Origin: Pisaster brevispinus
Taxonomy: Eukaryota > Echinodermata > Asteroidea > Forcipulatida > Asteriidae
Length of the DNA: 64,000 bases
Assembly (NCBI GenBank): GCA_023634235.1
Contig: JAMKCF010000059.1
Span: 62,001 to 126,000 of the forward strand
Reading direction: 5' to 3'
The notes beneath the pieces were generated by a model. It was given only the letters and a program-made list of their open reading frames with translations. It was not told where the DNA came from and ran no database searches. Below, piece after piece: positions 33,180 to 44,300 of this stretch (its first letter is position 1; the number at the start of each line of letters is the position of its first letter). Both the position numbers and the translations under genes were made by a program.

Positions 33180-34730
33180 TTAACACAAGGGCTAACAATC
33201 TACCAGGAGCATAATCACAGCAAAATATTTCTTAAAATGGAGAACAAGATTTATTAGTAGAGTGGAGTTTGAAATCTGAGATTGAAGGGTTAAAAGACTG
33301 TGGGAACTCACAAGCTTTAGAAAGGGCCGTCTTTAAACTCGTCTTCATGCCTCATGCAGATCTGTTTTTCTATTGAAGCTTTCGCAAACATTATTGATGT
33401 TGTGGGGATCCAGTGAGATGTGGTGGAATTTAACCCAAGAGTCCTTATGAAAGTGGGCGAAATCACAAGCCTCTATATTAAAATCGTTTAACATTTCTTT
33501 TGGTTATACACTCTTTCAGAGCAATTTGTATTTTTAAAATGAAGTTATCTGATATAAACAACAAATGGGTTTGCACCCCAAAGATAAAGGCAGGCACTGG
33601 CTAAAGATGGTAAATGAGGAACTCTGGCTGAAATGTGAAAATTAATGTGCACTTCACTTCGCCATTTCACTTATAGGTAACTTCTTTGATGCAGCAATAG
33701 ATCAGTGCAAACCCAATGACCATGTTATCAACGATGAGAACAAAACATCACTTGCTGAAATGGTGCCCATGCGTAAATAAACATCCTAATAACAGTATGG
33801 AGGTCCAGAAGTTCCCCATTTTGCCTCTTCGGCGCTCTAAAATCTGTGTGCACTGATTTTACATTACATTAATCTCTGTTATATTTAATGTGACTAGCGG
33901 GGTGCACCCCATAGGGAGAGAGCAGAGGGTCGGTCTCATTAATTCTAGACAGATTTGAGAGCCCAATAAAAGAGTTACAATGAACAATGAAGCTCAGATG
34001 TGACTTGATGTTCGTTCTTTTCCAACCTGAGGTATTTTGGATGACTTAGGCCCCGAAAAAATTTCCTATTTGCCCAGAGGTGTAGGGAAATTTTCAAGGT
34101 AAAGCTCAGACGTTTGGAAATTTACACAGCAGTATTGGGGTGTTTATATTTGGAGGGAGAATAACTCGATGGGCCTTGTGACACTCCTTAACAAATTGAG
34201 CTGAGGATACAAGTTCAGGATTTTGTTTCCTTAACTATAAAAAGCTGTAAGACTTCTAAAAGTATTTTTAAAACTTATTTTTGAATATTCATGGGAAGTT
34301 TTTTTAATTGGGTGCACCCATAGGGATGTCGCACTTCGTGGGTGTAAAACGTTGCATAATGTAACGTGGTGGTAAGGGGTACTTGGAGGAGGCACTCAGA
34401 GGTCGTTTAAAACTGTACGCACTTGTTTTGTCTTATGATAAAATAGTGCGCATGAACATCATGTTGAGTTGGGTTCCGTCTTCGCGGCCTGCACCCTTCT
34501 CATCCATTTCTCCAACGCCATGGACGAAACATAACTTTTGGGTAATTGTGCGGCTGGGTTGAGTCTTAGAATAAAGGAAGGAAAACATTGTACCTGGCCA
34601 ATGATGTTAAGTAAAATGACTTGTAGGTGGTATTTTGATTAGTCAAGGGGACGTTGACCAAACTGGTAGGCACAACACACCGCTGTTATCAAAATACTTA
34701 TTTGTTGTTATTAGCGCACTCGTATTGTAA
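33180..34730. other. No gene recognised
   Basis: Contains two related patches: GGGGTGCACCCCATAGGGAG (about 33899) and GGGTGCACCCATAGGGATG (about 34310). These are probably ends of one interspersed repeat family also seen at 15985. Confidence 0.4.
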
Positions 34731-34734
34731 TAGA

Positions 34735-34930
34735 GCGGTCCAATGTCAATTAAGCTCCGCCCCATTGCGTATTGACCAATCACAGCCCTGATTGCGCAAC
34801 CAAAAGTCCAACATGCGTGCACGTATGCTTGGCGCGCGCGGCAGAGTTGTGCAGAATGGCATGGGAGAGGTTCACGTGTTCTCTTGCCCACACGTCGTGC
34901 GCCGTGGGCGGATCGAGCCTAATGGATCGG
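34735..34930. promoter_or_regulatory. CpG-rich promoter-like island 1
   Basis: CCAAT-type boxes (GTCCAATG at 34739, GACCAATCAC at 34785), a GC box CTCCGCCCCATT (34755), a GCGCGCGC core (34832) and a CACGTG E-box (34873) are packed into 200 bp of AT-rich surroundings. Orientation is unclear; a plus-strand ATG follows at 35034. Confidence 0.4.
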
Positions 34931-35033
34931 TCTATTATGAGGTCAATTAACAAAACATAAACCAAGACCAGGTCATTGTTGCCCTAAAGAGTATAATACA
35001 GAGGGGTACACAGGATACAGTTCAATTTAAGCA

Positions 35034-35162
35034 ATGAGCAAACGGAAGGAGCAACGAAGAGGACGGTTGACACAATGGGTTATTCTGATTAGACCTTCAG
35101 GGCACTTGAGCCATTGGCCAGAGTGGAAGATCGAAGACTCACAAAGCAAGGTGTTGGTTTGA
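35034..35162 (+). CDS. Small open frame after promoter-like island 1
   Basis: ATG with context AAGCAATGA opens 42 codons beginning MSKRKEQRRGRLTQWVILI and continuing RPSGHLSHWPEWKIEDSQ, with a basic N-terminus. A donor-like AGCAAG|GTGTTG occurs five codons before the stop, so it may be a first exon. No family recognised. Confidence 0.25.
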   Translation: MSKRKEQRRGRLTQWVILIRPSGHLSHWPEWKIEDSQSKVLV

Positions 35163-35559
35163 CCTTCAAACACAATGGCTTATGCTGAATAGATCGTTCT
35201 TCAATTTGTTCGTTGACACTGAGCATCTGTACGGCAGGCCTTGAGTATCTGAAAAACTGACAGAAACAAATCTTTGAAGTAAATAATAAAAGGAAAAACT
35301 GTATGAAGTGAAACTTTTCTAATTTTTGTATGTATGTATGAAGCGGCAGTTGAAGCATCACTTAATGTATACACTGGCTTAAGAAAAATTTACTATTTTA
35401 CCAAAAACTATATGAAAGCAAGTTTAGGCCGTGTATACTTGTTGTTTTGGATAATGTAAACGAGCACCAGAGTTGGTAATAGGATTATTCGTGCAAAAAT
35501 AAAACAGTGCATTTTTAGCAGCAAAGCCGCCCATACTTTTCTGTTCTCAAGTCTTGCCG

Positions 35560-35640
35560 ACTCCGCCCCCCCAGCCAATATATACCAATCGGAAGGTCCG
35601 TGTGAAACAGCCAATCAAACGATTCATTACACGGTGAGTT
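35560..35640 (+). promoter_or_regulatory. Promoter-like island 2
   Basis: CTCCGCCCCCCCAGCC (35561), ATACCAATCGG and CAGCCAATCAAACG give a GC box and two CCAAT boxes within 60 bp. It lies about 150-200 bp before the GC-rich open block at 35.73 kb on the plus strand. Confidence 0.4.
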
Positions 35641-35733
35641 CAGTGAGTGTTTGAGCTATCGGGCATCGATCGAGACCATGATAACCGAATAGAGAAATTT
35701 CTATTACAACTTCACAGCCCGATGTTTTGCTAA

Positions 35734-36129
35734 CATTCGGCCGTCTTTGCCTACCAGAGCGGTTGGTTTATCAACAAAAGAAATGTCCTTAGAGGCAAAG
35801 GGCAAGAAGTGAACCAATCCGGAGATTCGTCTGAAACGGCAAATGGGCCCTCCGGAACACGGCAGTTCGGGAGATTTCTTGGAAGTTCCAGGCCACCATC
35901 CTATAAGGGTCGCTCCACGTCCGACCAGATTATGAAGGGATCGCTCCGCCTCAAATCACCAAGGAGGCCAGTCTCAACCAGCCAACCGTGCAGCTCGCAC
36001 CGCAGCAGTTCAGGGACCGTTTACAACATCTGGGCTGCGTTCCATATGCACAAACAGATCGCAACCGTTCGCGCAAACGTCGGGTTCATGATAACAACAG
36101 TCCCCGTTCAAGCGACTAATTATAATTAA
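35734..36129 (+). CDS. GC-rich coding-like block, frame 1
   Basis: This frame is open for 131 codons from 35734, with no early ATG. It passes AYQSGWFINKRNVLRGKGQE, then SGDSSETANGPSGTRQFGR, PPSYKGRSTSDQIM and SPRRPVSTSQPCSSH. Base composition is far more GC-rich than the flanks and follows a promoter-like island. A separate ATG at 35783 (context AAGAAATGTC) in another frame encodes only MSLEAKGKK before a stop, or reaches a donor-like AA|GTGAAC. Which frame, if any, is translated is unclear; a 5' exon or 5' UTR of an unidentified gene is the cautious reading. Confidence 0.3.
   Translation, partial: HSAVFAYQSGWFINKRNVLRGKGQEVNQSGDSSETANGPSGTRQFGRFLGSSRPPSYKGRSTSDQIMKGSLRLKSPRRPVSTSQPCSSHRSSSGTVYNIWAAFHMHKQIATVRANVGFMITTVPVQATNYN
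35907..36119 (+). CDS. Overlapping coding-like frame 3 in the GC-rich block
   Basis: Seventy codons are open between stops, overlapping the previous entry in a different frame. They read HVRPDYEGIAPPQITKEASL, then NQPTVQLAPQQFRDRLQHLG, and YAQTDRNRSRKRRVHDNN with stop TAA at 36117. Proline/glutamine/arginine-rich composition with a basic RNRSRKRR patch looks like a natural C-terminus. At most one of the two overlapping frames is likely real. No family recognised. Confidence 0.3.
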   Translation, partial: GSLHVRPDYEGIAPPQITKEASLNQPTVQLAPQQFRDRLQHLGCVPYAQTDRNRSRKRRVHDNNSPRSSD

Positions 36130-36461
36130 AATATTTTTTTTTAGGGTTGAACAAATTAAACTTGACTATAGCAGTAATTGAATCTACAACTGTTTAATGT
36201 GACGGCGTTGTATCGACTGAGCTATCTAACCCTGTGTAGGCGGTCTCCCTATTTTGTCAATGCTACAAAAGTAGGCCTACCCTTTTGTAAAATCCTTTAA
36301 AAATCCACGAGATTCCAAGCGCACAATGAATATAATAGGGGTACACACACATGCCCCCGTCGGGCACCAAAAAGGCTGAAATACGAACATTAAGTGCACC
36401 GGACGCAAGCAACTATCGCATTGTGCAACAATTATGTCAGTGCATACAATGATCATTTCTA

Positions 36462-36938
36462 TCAAATTGAATAGCAAAACAATTGCTTGCCAAAATGGCT
36501 CGCCATATAGTCTTTGCCAACCCTAAAGTGTTGATTTGGGCAAATCACACTACCATTACGCTGCATATTTTGACCGTTGACCTCGCGAAATAAGAAGTCG
36601 TAAGATTCATATACTTTTGTTACGTCACTTTTGATTGGATCTTGAATTCCAACATAAATAATAAGTAGTGTGTTATGTTGTAAGGGTATAACCGTTTCTT
36701 TTAGATGCACTATATTTGGTGTGTAGTGTACCTTTTCTCTATACATTGGGAAATTCCAGTGTGGCAGAGAACCAATTGACAAGGTGGGGAGTACAATGTA
36801 GTGGGATGCACAACGTGGACGCCGTAACTTGACTACCCAGTAGTTCTTCCAAGGTGTGCCCGGACGATGAGGACAAGCACTGTGGACCACTGCTTTGCCA
36901 CGCGAGTATCGCCTTTTCATTAAAGAAGCACTACTCAT
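36462..36938 (-). CDS. Longest single open frame in the window (158 codons), unidentified
   Basis: ATG at 36938 opens MSSASLMKRRYSRGKAVV, later YWVVKLRRPRCASHYIVLP and LPHWNFPMYREKVHY, with stop at 36464-36462. The matching segment in the second copy of the duplication reads YVKLQRPHCSS and SLPYWNFPKYM, so some similarity survives at protein level, but that copy is broken by stops. No family, signal or splice support is evident. It could be a relic of a mobile-element protein or a chance frame in a duplicated block. Confidence 0.2.
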   Translation of the reverse strand: MSSASLMKRRYSRGKAVVHSACPHRPGTPWKNYWVVKLRRPRCASHYIVLPTLSIGSLPHWNFPMYREKVHYTPNIVHLKETVIPLQHNTLLIIYVGIQDPIKSDVTKVYESYDFLFREVNGQNMQRNGSVICPNQHFRVGKDYMASHFGKQLFCYSI

Positions 36939-37157
36939 TATAAGTTTCCTTGAGCCAAACCAAGGGGTTCATCACCGGGTACTCTCGACCTACTGAAAAA
37001 ACCACACGGGGTAAGTCCATCATTTTTATAAAACAAATTCACAAGGGATAAGCCATACATTCTCATCATATTTGGGCAAAAACTGAACAAATTCTAAGGG
37101 GAAATCCCACCATTGGGCCTATTTTCCTCAAATTTTGGCTTAAAGTTAAAAAAATAT

Positions 37158-37455
37158 CATCAAGGGGTAAGTCCTGCATTTAAAAAAAAATTGGCAAGAC
37201 ATAAAAAAAATAAATAAAAAACTCAAGATATGACTGTCCGGCATTAACATAATTATTAAAAGTCCATACATTTTAGGCCAAAATTAGGAAACAACACTAA
37301 AAAAAATCATCAAGGGGTAAGTCCTGCATTTAAACAAAAAATTGGCAAGACATAAACAAAATATAAAAAAAACCTCAAGAGATGACTGTCCGGCATTAAC
37401 GGAATTATTAAAAGTCCATACATTTTAGGCCAAAATTAGGAAACAACACTAAGGG
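37158..37455. repeat. 150-bp tandem repeat, two copies plus remnants
   Basis: CATCAAGGGGTAAGTCCTGC starts at 37158 and 37308, and the following ATTGGCAAGACATAAA, GACTGTCCGGCATTAAC and CATTTTAGGCCAAAATTAGG match nearly perfectly. Related GGGGTAAGTCC fragments at 37009 and 37452 show the array was once longer. Confidence 0.85.
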
Positions 37456-38019
37456 TAAGTCCAGCATTTTGGGGGGCATTATGTTAACTTGGGCTCATAG
37501 TTGTATTGTTATTTCACAGCGCTCTTTCAAGCTGAGCAATCTAGCCCTGTGTTAGCGGTCTCCTTATTTGTTTAAATATCAAAGTTTCTGGTACAGAATT
37601 AGAAGTACCCCCATATAATCCCTAACGAATTCCTAAGATTCCAAGCACGCAATGAAGACACAATAGGGGGTACGCCATGCTCATGTTGGGCACCAAATGG
37701 GCTGAAATGTGAACATAATGTGCACTGGACGCAATCAACTCTTTCATTATGCAACAATACAGTGGTGCAAACAATGGTCACTGCTCTCTTAGCAAAACAT
37801 GTGCTTGCCGAAATGGTGCTTCATAGTCTTTGCCGAACACTTATAAAGTGTAGAATTGGGCAAATCCAGTACAGTTATCTTTTCATCTTTTCATCTTGTG
37901 GTGTCCCTTTTATCTACATATATTTTGGGAAATTCCAGTATGGTAGAGAACAAATTGACACAGTTGGGAGTCGTTGGCTTGAACAATGTGGACGCTGTAG
38001 TTTGACATACTGAACACAC

Positions 38020-39165
38020 TATTTTCTTTTTGTAAAGAAGACCCCCCCCCCTCCAAAAAACTTCCAAAGAATTCCAGCGATTCCAAGCTCACAATGAAGA
38101 CATATTACGGCGGGCCGGGGTGGCTACACCACGCCCCATGTCGAACACCAAGTAGCTAACAGTCTAAGTCCTTACTCACAGTTACGGGAAACGATAGATT
38201 GATAAACATATCGAATTTTAACATCACAGAACAGCATACTTGTCCACTGGGTTCAACGGTAAGTAGTCTCCCGAAAAGGCTCAACTTCTGTACTTTGTAC
38301 CTGAGTGTGCACATTAGACTCTGTTTATTTGTGGTGGTGTCTTTCCATGCTCTTTTATATTATATACCCTGCTTCAGATCCATTATTCTAGAGTCTCTTG
38401 AGGGGAATGTTGGTCCCACCTGTTAACCTGTTTTTCTATGTCAGTGGTTTATCTTGTTGACATTTGTTGAACATTTCTCTTTTGCTTCTCTTCACATGAA
38501 TTGCTGAAGCAATTTAGGTGCAATTTAGACCACAGTGTAACATGCAGTTGGCAAAAGAAGCATCACAATTTTCTGAACAAAGTTTGAGAGTCTTGAGAAG
38601 AACTTCAACAGATTTAACTTCAACAGAAACATTTATTTCCAAGAGAATATAACTGACTGTTAAGATTGTTTCCAGGGAGATGGTGCACATTTTCAACCCT
38701 AAATCAGAAAAAGAAACAGTGGGTTTTTGGAAAGTATGGTTGAACATGTTTTTATTTCATTGAAAGCTTAAAATACAACTGAGGGCAGGTAAACCTTGCG
38801 CCTTCAATTTCACACCGAATTGGCTGGCATAGCCTACTACTACAGTTTGTAAAAAAAAAATATATTTTTAAGCTCACAGATGAAGCGGGTAATTCTTGAA
38901 CTTCGCGTCTCAAAATATTGACGATTTTAAAGCACAATTGATTACGGGAGTATGAAAACATGCTATTAATTATTTCCCAGCAAACTATGGCTAAATGACG
39001 CTGTCCACATTCGCCATCACCTGCTAATTGGTATTTTTTTGTTTAGTTTAAACCCAAACATAGCTCTTTCTCCGGCCAATTAAAACTAAGACTTTTTAAA
39101 CTTAATCGTCTTGCTCATCTAAAACGTATGCTCCATCACATCAACATTCAACAGTAACAAAGAAG
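38020..39165. other. No gene recognised
   Basis: A donor-like AACG|GTAAGT at about 38259 ends a short open stretch (MINISNFNITEQHTCPLG) without other support. Minus-strand frames at 38514-38961 have no motifs. Confidence 0.35.
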
Positions 39166-39169
39166 TATT

Positions 39170-39300
39170 TCAGTTTTAACAATTTACATTTCACTGGTCA
39201 AAACAGATCATTTGAATTCATTAGGTCGCAACGATCGTTCAATGTCGTAGGAGCTAATAGCAAGAGGGTGGCCAACCATTCAATTTTATCAATAAGCACA
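39170..39300. repeat. Second copy of the 20-kb dispersed repeat
   Basis: TTCACTGGTCAAAACAGATC, TTAGGTCGCAACGATCGTTC and GCAAGAGGGTGGCCAACC match 20060-20145 in order. Confidence 0.6.
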
Positions 39301-39309
39301 CATTTTGCA

Positions 39310-40035
39310 AATGTTTGCATATAAAGTCGTCTGCATGTTTTGTGCTGGCTGAAAGGCAGACATTCTAAGGATAATTAAGTTTTCTACACTAGTTCTGGTT
39401 ATATATACCTCCCTCTTGAGCGATAAAGAAGGAAATGGTGTTTGCCCGTGGTCGGTAGACGATCAAGTGAATCATTCAGATCAGAGGAGCGGTCAACTCT
39501 GCTGCATGGAAAGGTCCAGCTGATTGTCTGACAAAATGGCGTACCAGACAACTCATTCACAGTGAATGGAATGGTACAACTACAGACAAACTAAAGCCAG
39601 TCGAGGTAAGCAACCATTTTTTGAATATACAGAAACGAACAAACGTAGTATGGAAAAAGAAGACAGAAATAACAGAAATTGGTCCAACGTGCTTTATTTA
39701 TGACCCGGATATGAAATAATGTCCAAAGGCAAAATTTAAAACTTTCCAACCATCTTGAAATGCCAATCACTTGTTTACCCTTGATTGCAGAAAAGTCCAT
39801 TTGGGACATATTAATAAAACCTCATAACTGGTAACGCTTATCTCAAATATTCTGGCCCTATTCCAAATGTAAAACTAACTGATAGCAAACCCACATTCTT
39901 CCAAATTTTCTAGATATTGTATTTCACCATTCAAGGGGCGGATCCACTGGTTCGAAATTTAACTGCACAACTTCTGTTATCAAGTACATCATATTGTTTT
40001 TTTTTTCTTCAAATCGCACTTTAGTTTGTTACTCC
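39310..40035. other. No gene recognised
   Basis: Intergenic-type sequence before the tandem arrays. No supported exon. Confidence 0.35.
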
Positions 40036-40039
40036 AGAA

Positions 40040-41375
40040 TTATAAATAGCCTGTGGCGACAACATGTCAAATCGCACTTTTTTTTTACCCCAACGTTCAA
40101 AATGGCAACAGGGTACAGCCTGTGAGATATTCAAAACTTTTGACCCCCTCCCCTAACATGACGAGTTTCGGCGATCACGTTTTGCGGACACCTCTCCCAA
40201 TGGTGCTGGTTCGGACCTTAAACACCGCAACGTTTTTATTCTACGAAATATTCAGGTTTTTTGGCAATAAAGATGGCGTCACTTTTTGGTAAAAAGCTCA
40301 AAATTCCCATGGTTTTGGGATTTGGCCATGTCCCACACAGAAAATGTCTTAAGGACAACCTACTATATCATTCTGTGCCGTCAAGTCGAAATTTTATATT
40401 TTACCCCAAAATTCAAAATGGCGACAGGGTACTCCCTAATTGCCGATTTTTTAGCGATCACTTTATGCAGGCACCTCCCCCGATGATGCTGGTTCGGATT
40501 TGAACACTGCAACAATTTTATTCTATGAAATATTGAGGTTTTTGGCAACAATGATGGCGTCACTTTTTAGTATAAAACAAAACCTCATTCTTCAGGTTTG
40601 GGGACTTGGCCATGTTCCCACACTAAAAAGGTCTTCAGGACAACCTATTTTATCATTGTGCATAGTCAAATCGCACATTTATTTTTTATCTCAAATTCAA
40701 AATTGCGACAGGGTACTCCCTGTGAGATATTCAAAAAAATTTGACCCCCTCCCACCCTCTTAAGTCGATTTTCGGCGATAAGTTATTGCAGACACCTCCC
40801 CCGATGGTGCTGGTTCGGATTTGAACACCGCAACGTTTTCATTTTATGATATTTTGAGGTTCTTTGGCAACAAAGATGGCGTCACTTTTTGGTAAAAAGC
40901 TCCTTATTCCCCAGGTGTTTGAATTTGGCCATGTCCTCACACAGAAAATTGTCTTCAGGACAACCTACTCAATCATTCTGCACCGTCAAGTCTCACTTTC
41001 ATTTTTGAACCCGAAATTCAAAATGGCGACAAGGTACTCCATGTCAGATATTCAAAAATTTCGAACTCCCCCCCCCCCCCTTAACATGTCGATTTTCGGC
41101 GATCACTTTTTGCGGACACCTCCCACAATGGTGCTGGTTCGGATTTGAACACCGCAACGTTTTTATTTTATAAAATATTGAGGTTTTTTGGCAATAAAGA
41201 TGGCGTCACTTTTTGGTAAAAAGCTCCTAATTCCCCAGGTTGTGGGATTTGGCCATGTCCCCACACAGGAAATGTCTTCAGGACAACCTACTCAATCATT
41301 CTGCATTTTACTCCCTGTGAGATATTACAACATTTCGACCCCCCCCCAACATGCCGTTTTTCAGCGATCACTTTT
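40040..41375. repeat. ~280-325-bp tandem repeat, four copies
   Basis: GATGGCGTCACTTTT occurs at 40272, 40553, 40875 and 41199. Around each lie TTCAAAATGGCGACAGGGTA, GCGATCACTTT, GGTGCTGGTTCGGATT, TTTTTGGCAA and GGATTTGGCCATGTCCC in constant order. Copies differ by 10-20 percent and by indels. The last copy is cut off at about 41375, where it passes directly into the larger satellite. Open frames starting MATKMASLFGKK are products of the repeat. Confidence 0.9.
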
Positions 41376-44300
41376 TGCGTCTTTTCCGGTGTGAAACCTG
41401 CCCTCATCGGCCGTAAAAGTCCAATTTTCGGATGCAGGGATACCTAAGGCAGAGTCAGGTAAAAAAAAATCATCTCTATAGCCCCCCTAGAACGGGAGTT
41501 ATTCCCAATTTCACCTCAAATTTGTTTGAGGCCTTTACCCCGGCCGGCGAGACCTTGCTTCGCAACCGGCCCATGGAATTTTTTAAATTTCTCTTACGGG
41601 TAGGCCTAACATCCAGGCCGCTCGCTTCGCCTACATAAACGTCAGCAACTTCAAACTCATGGGAGAGATGGCCCTTGTGACGGGCTTAAATTTCCAGTGG
41701 TATAAAAGTTGTGCAGATCCGATGATGCGTTGGGGGTGAAATGACCATCCTTATTTTGTGTTTGTCTCTTTGACAGCAACAACGAGTTGAAGGTGTTTTG
41801 CGGGGGGTTTGTAGCGTCCCCGCTTGCTGGTCTTTTCCGGTGTAAAACCTGCCCTCATCGGCCGTGAAACAGTGGTTTTAAAATTGTTCAGATTCGATAT
41901 TGCCCTTGGGTCGATTTGACCCTCCTTATTCTGTATTTCTGTCTTTTTTCAGCAAAATCACGTTGATGTTTTGCATGGCTTTCGGAGTGTCCCCGCTTGC
42001 AGGTCTCTTCCGGTGTGAAGCCTGCCCGCAACGGCCGTAAACGTCAAAATTTCGGATGCACGGATACCTAAGGCAGAGTCATGCGGGAGTTATGCCCGCA
42101 ACAGCCGTAAAAGTGTAATTTGCGGATGCAGGGATACCTAAGACAGAGTCAGGTCAAAAATCATCCCTCTAGCCCTCATAGATCGGGAGTTATTTCCAAA
42201 TTCACCGCACTTTTGTTTTGGGCCATTACCCGTTCCGGCACGACCTTGCTTTTCAGCCGGCCCCTTTTTTTGTGGTAAATTTTCTTAGGGGTAGGCCTTA
42301 CATCCAGGACGCTCGCCTCGCTTACAGAATTGTCAGCGACCCCAAATTCGCGGGAGAGAGAGCCCTTGAAACGGGCTTTACAGTAGTACTAAATTTGTGC
42401 AGATCCGATATTGCCCTTGTGGTGATTTGACCCTCCTTATTCTGTATTTGTGTCTTTTTACAGCAAAATCAGGTTGATGTTTTGAGGGGCTTTCGGAGGG
42501 TCCCCTCTTGCTGGTCTTTTCCGGTGTGAAGCCTGCCCGCAACGGCTGTAAAAATATTTTTTTCGGATGCAGGGATACCTTAGGCAGAGTCAGGTGAAAA
42601 AATCATCTCTCTAGCCCTCCTAGATCGGGAGTTATTCCCAAAATCACCGCACTTTTATTTTGGGCCATTACCCCTGTTTTTTTTGTTCAATTTCTCTAAG
42701 TGGTGGGCCTAACATCAAGGCCGCTCGCCTCGCCTACAGAATCGTCAGCAATACCAAACTCACAGGAGAGAGAGCCCTTGAAACGGGCTTTACAGTGGTA
42801 CTAAAATTGCGCAGATCTGATATTGCCCTGGGGGTGATTTGATCCTCCTTATTCTGTATTTCTGTCTTTTTACAGCAAAATCACGTTGATGTTTTGCGGG
42901 GCTTTCGGAGTGTCCCCGCTTGCTGGTCTTTTCCGGTATAAAGCCTGCCTGCGACGGCCGTAAAAGTCAAATTTTCGGATGCAGGGATACCTAAGGCAGA
43001 GTCGGGTCAAAAAATCATCTCTCTAGCCGTCCTAGATCGGGAGTTATACCCGAATTCTCCGCACTTTTGTTTTGGGCCATTACCCCTGCCGGCACGACCT
43101 TGCTTTTCAGCCGGCCCCTGGGTTGTTTTTTGGGGGGGTCAATTTTTCTTAGGGGTAGGCCTAACATCCAGGCCGCTCGCCTCGCCTACAGAATTGTCAG
43201 CGATCCCAAACTCACGGGAGAGAGAGCCCTTGAAACGGGCTTTGCAGTGGTATTAAAATTATGCAGATCCGATATTGCCCTGGGGGTGATTTGACCCTCC
43301 TTTTTCTGTATTTCTGTCTTTTTACAGCAAAATCAGATTGATGTTTTGAGGGGCTTTCGGAGTGTCCCCGCTTGCTGGTCTTTTCCGGTGTGAAGTCTGC
43401 CCGCAACGGCCGTAAAAGTCTAACTTTCGGATGCAGGGATACCTCATGCAGAGTCAGGTCAAAATATCATTCCTCTAGCCCTCCTAGATCGGGAGTTATT
43501 CCCAAATTCACCGCACTTTTGTTTTGGGCCATTACCCCTGCCGGCACGACTTTGCTTTTCAGCCGGCCCCTGGTTTGTTTTTTTTTGGTCAATTTTTCTA
43601 ACGGGTGGGCCTAACATCCACGCCGCTCGCCTCGCCTACAGAAGCGTCAGCAACCCCAAACTCACGGGAGAGAGAGCCCTTGAAACGGGCTTTGCAGTGG
43701 TATTAAAATTGTGCAGATCCGATATTGCCCTGGGGGTGATTTGACCCTCCTTATTCTGTATTTCTGTCTTTTTACAGCAAAATCAGATTGATGTTTTGAG
43801 GGGCTTTCGGAGTGTCCCCGCTTGCTGGTCTTTTCCGGTGTGAAGTCTGCCCGCAACGGCCGTAAAAGTCTAATTTTCGGATGCAGGGATACCTAAGGCA
43901 GAGTCAGGTCAAAAAATCATTCCTCTAGCCCTTTTAGATCGGGAGTTACTCCTAAATTCACCGCACTTTTGTTTTGGGCCATTACCCTTGGTGTTTTTTT
44001 TTCAATTTCTCTAAGGGGTGGGCCTAACATCCCGGACGCTCGCATCGCCTACAGAGACGTCAGCGACCCCAAATTCACGGTAGAGAGAGCTTTTGAAGCG
44101 GGCTTTACAGTGAAACTAAAATTGTGCAGATCCGATATTGCCCTGGGGATGATTTAACCCTCCTTATTCTCTGTTTCTGTCTTTTTACAGCAAAATCACG
44201 TTGATGTTTTGCGGGGCTTTCGGAGTGTCCCCGCTTGCGGGTCTTTCCCGGTGTGAAGCCTGCCCGCAACGGCCGTAAAAGTCTAATTTGCGGATGCAGG

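Larger units (their letters stand above)
36180..38015. repeat. Old tandem duplication, two copies of a ~1.3-kb block
   Basis: Copy 1 (about 36180-36870) and copy 2 (about 37500-38015) share, in order: a tRNA-like GAGC(A/T)ATCTA(A/G)CCCTGTG start with GCGGTCTCC, ATTCCAAGC(G/A), TCGGGCACCAAA/TTGGGCACCAAA, GGACGCAA, TAGTCTTTGCC, TTGGGAAATTCCAGT(G/A)TGG and GTGGACGC(C/T)GTA. Identity is moderate with many indels. A 150-bp tandem repeat sits between the copies. On the minus strand both starts resemble a degenerate tRNA A-box (TAGCTCAGTCGATA), suggesting the block includes a SINE head. Confidence 0.7.

Noticed and set aside
40261..41394. MATKMASLFGKK-type frames
   Set aside because: Repeated by the ~300-bp tandem unit, differing in length and frame between copies.
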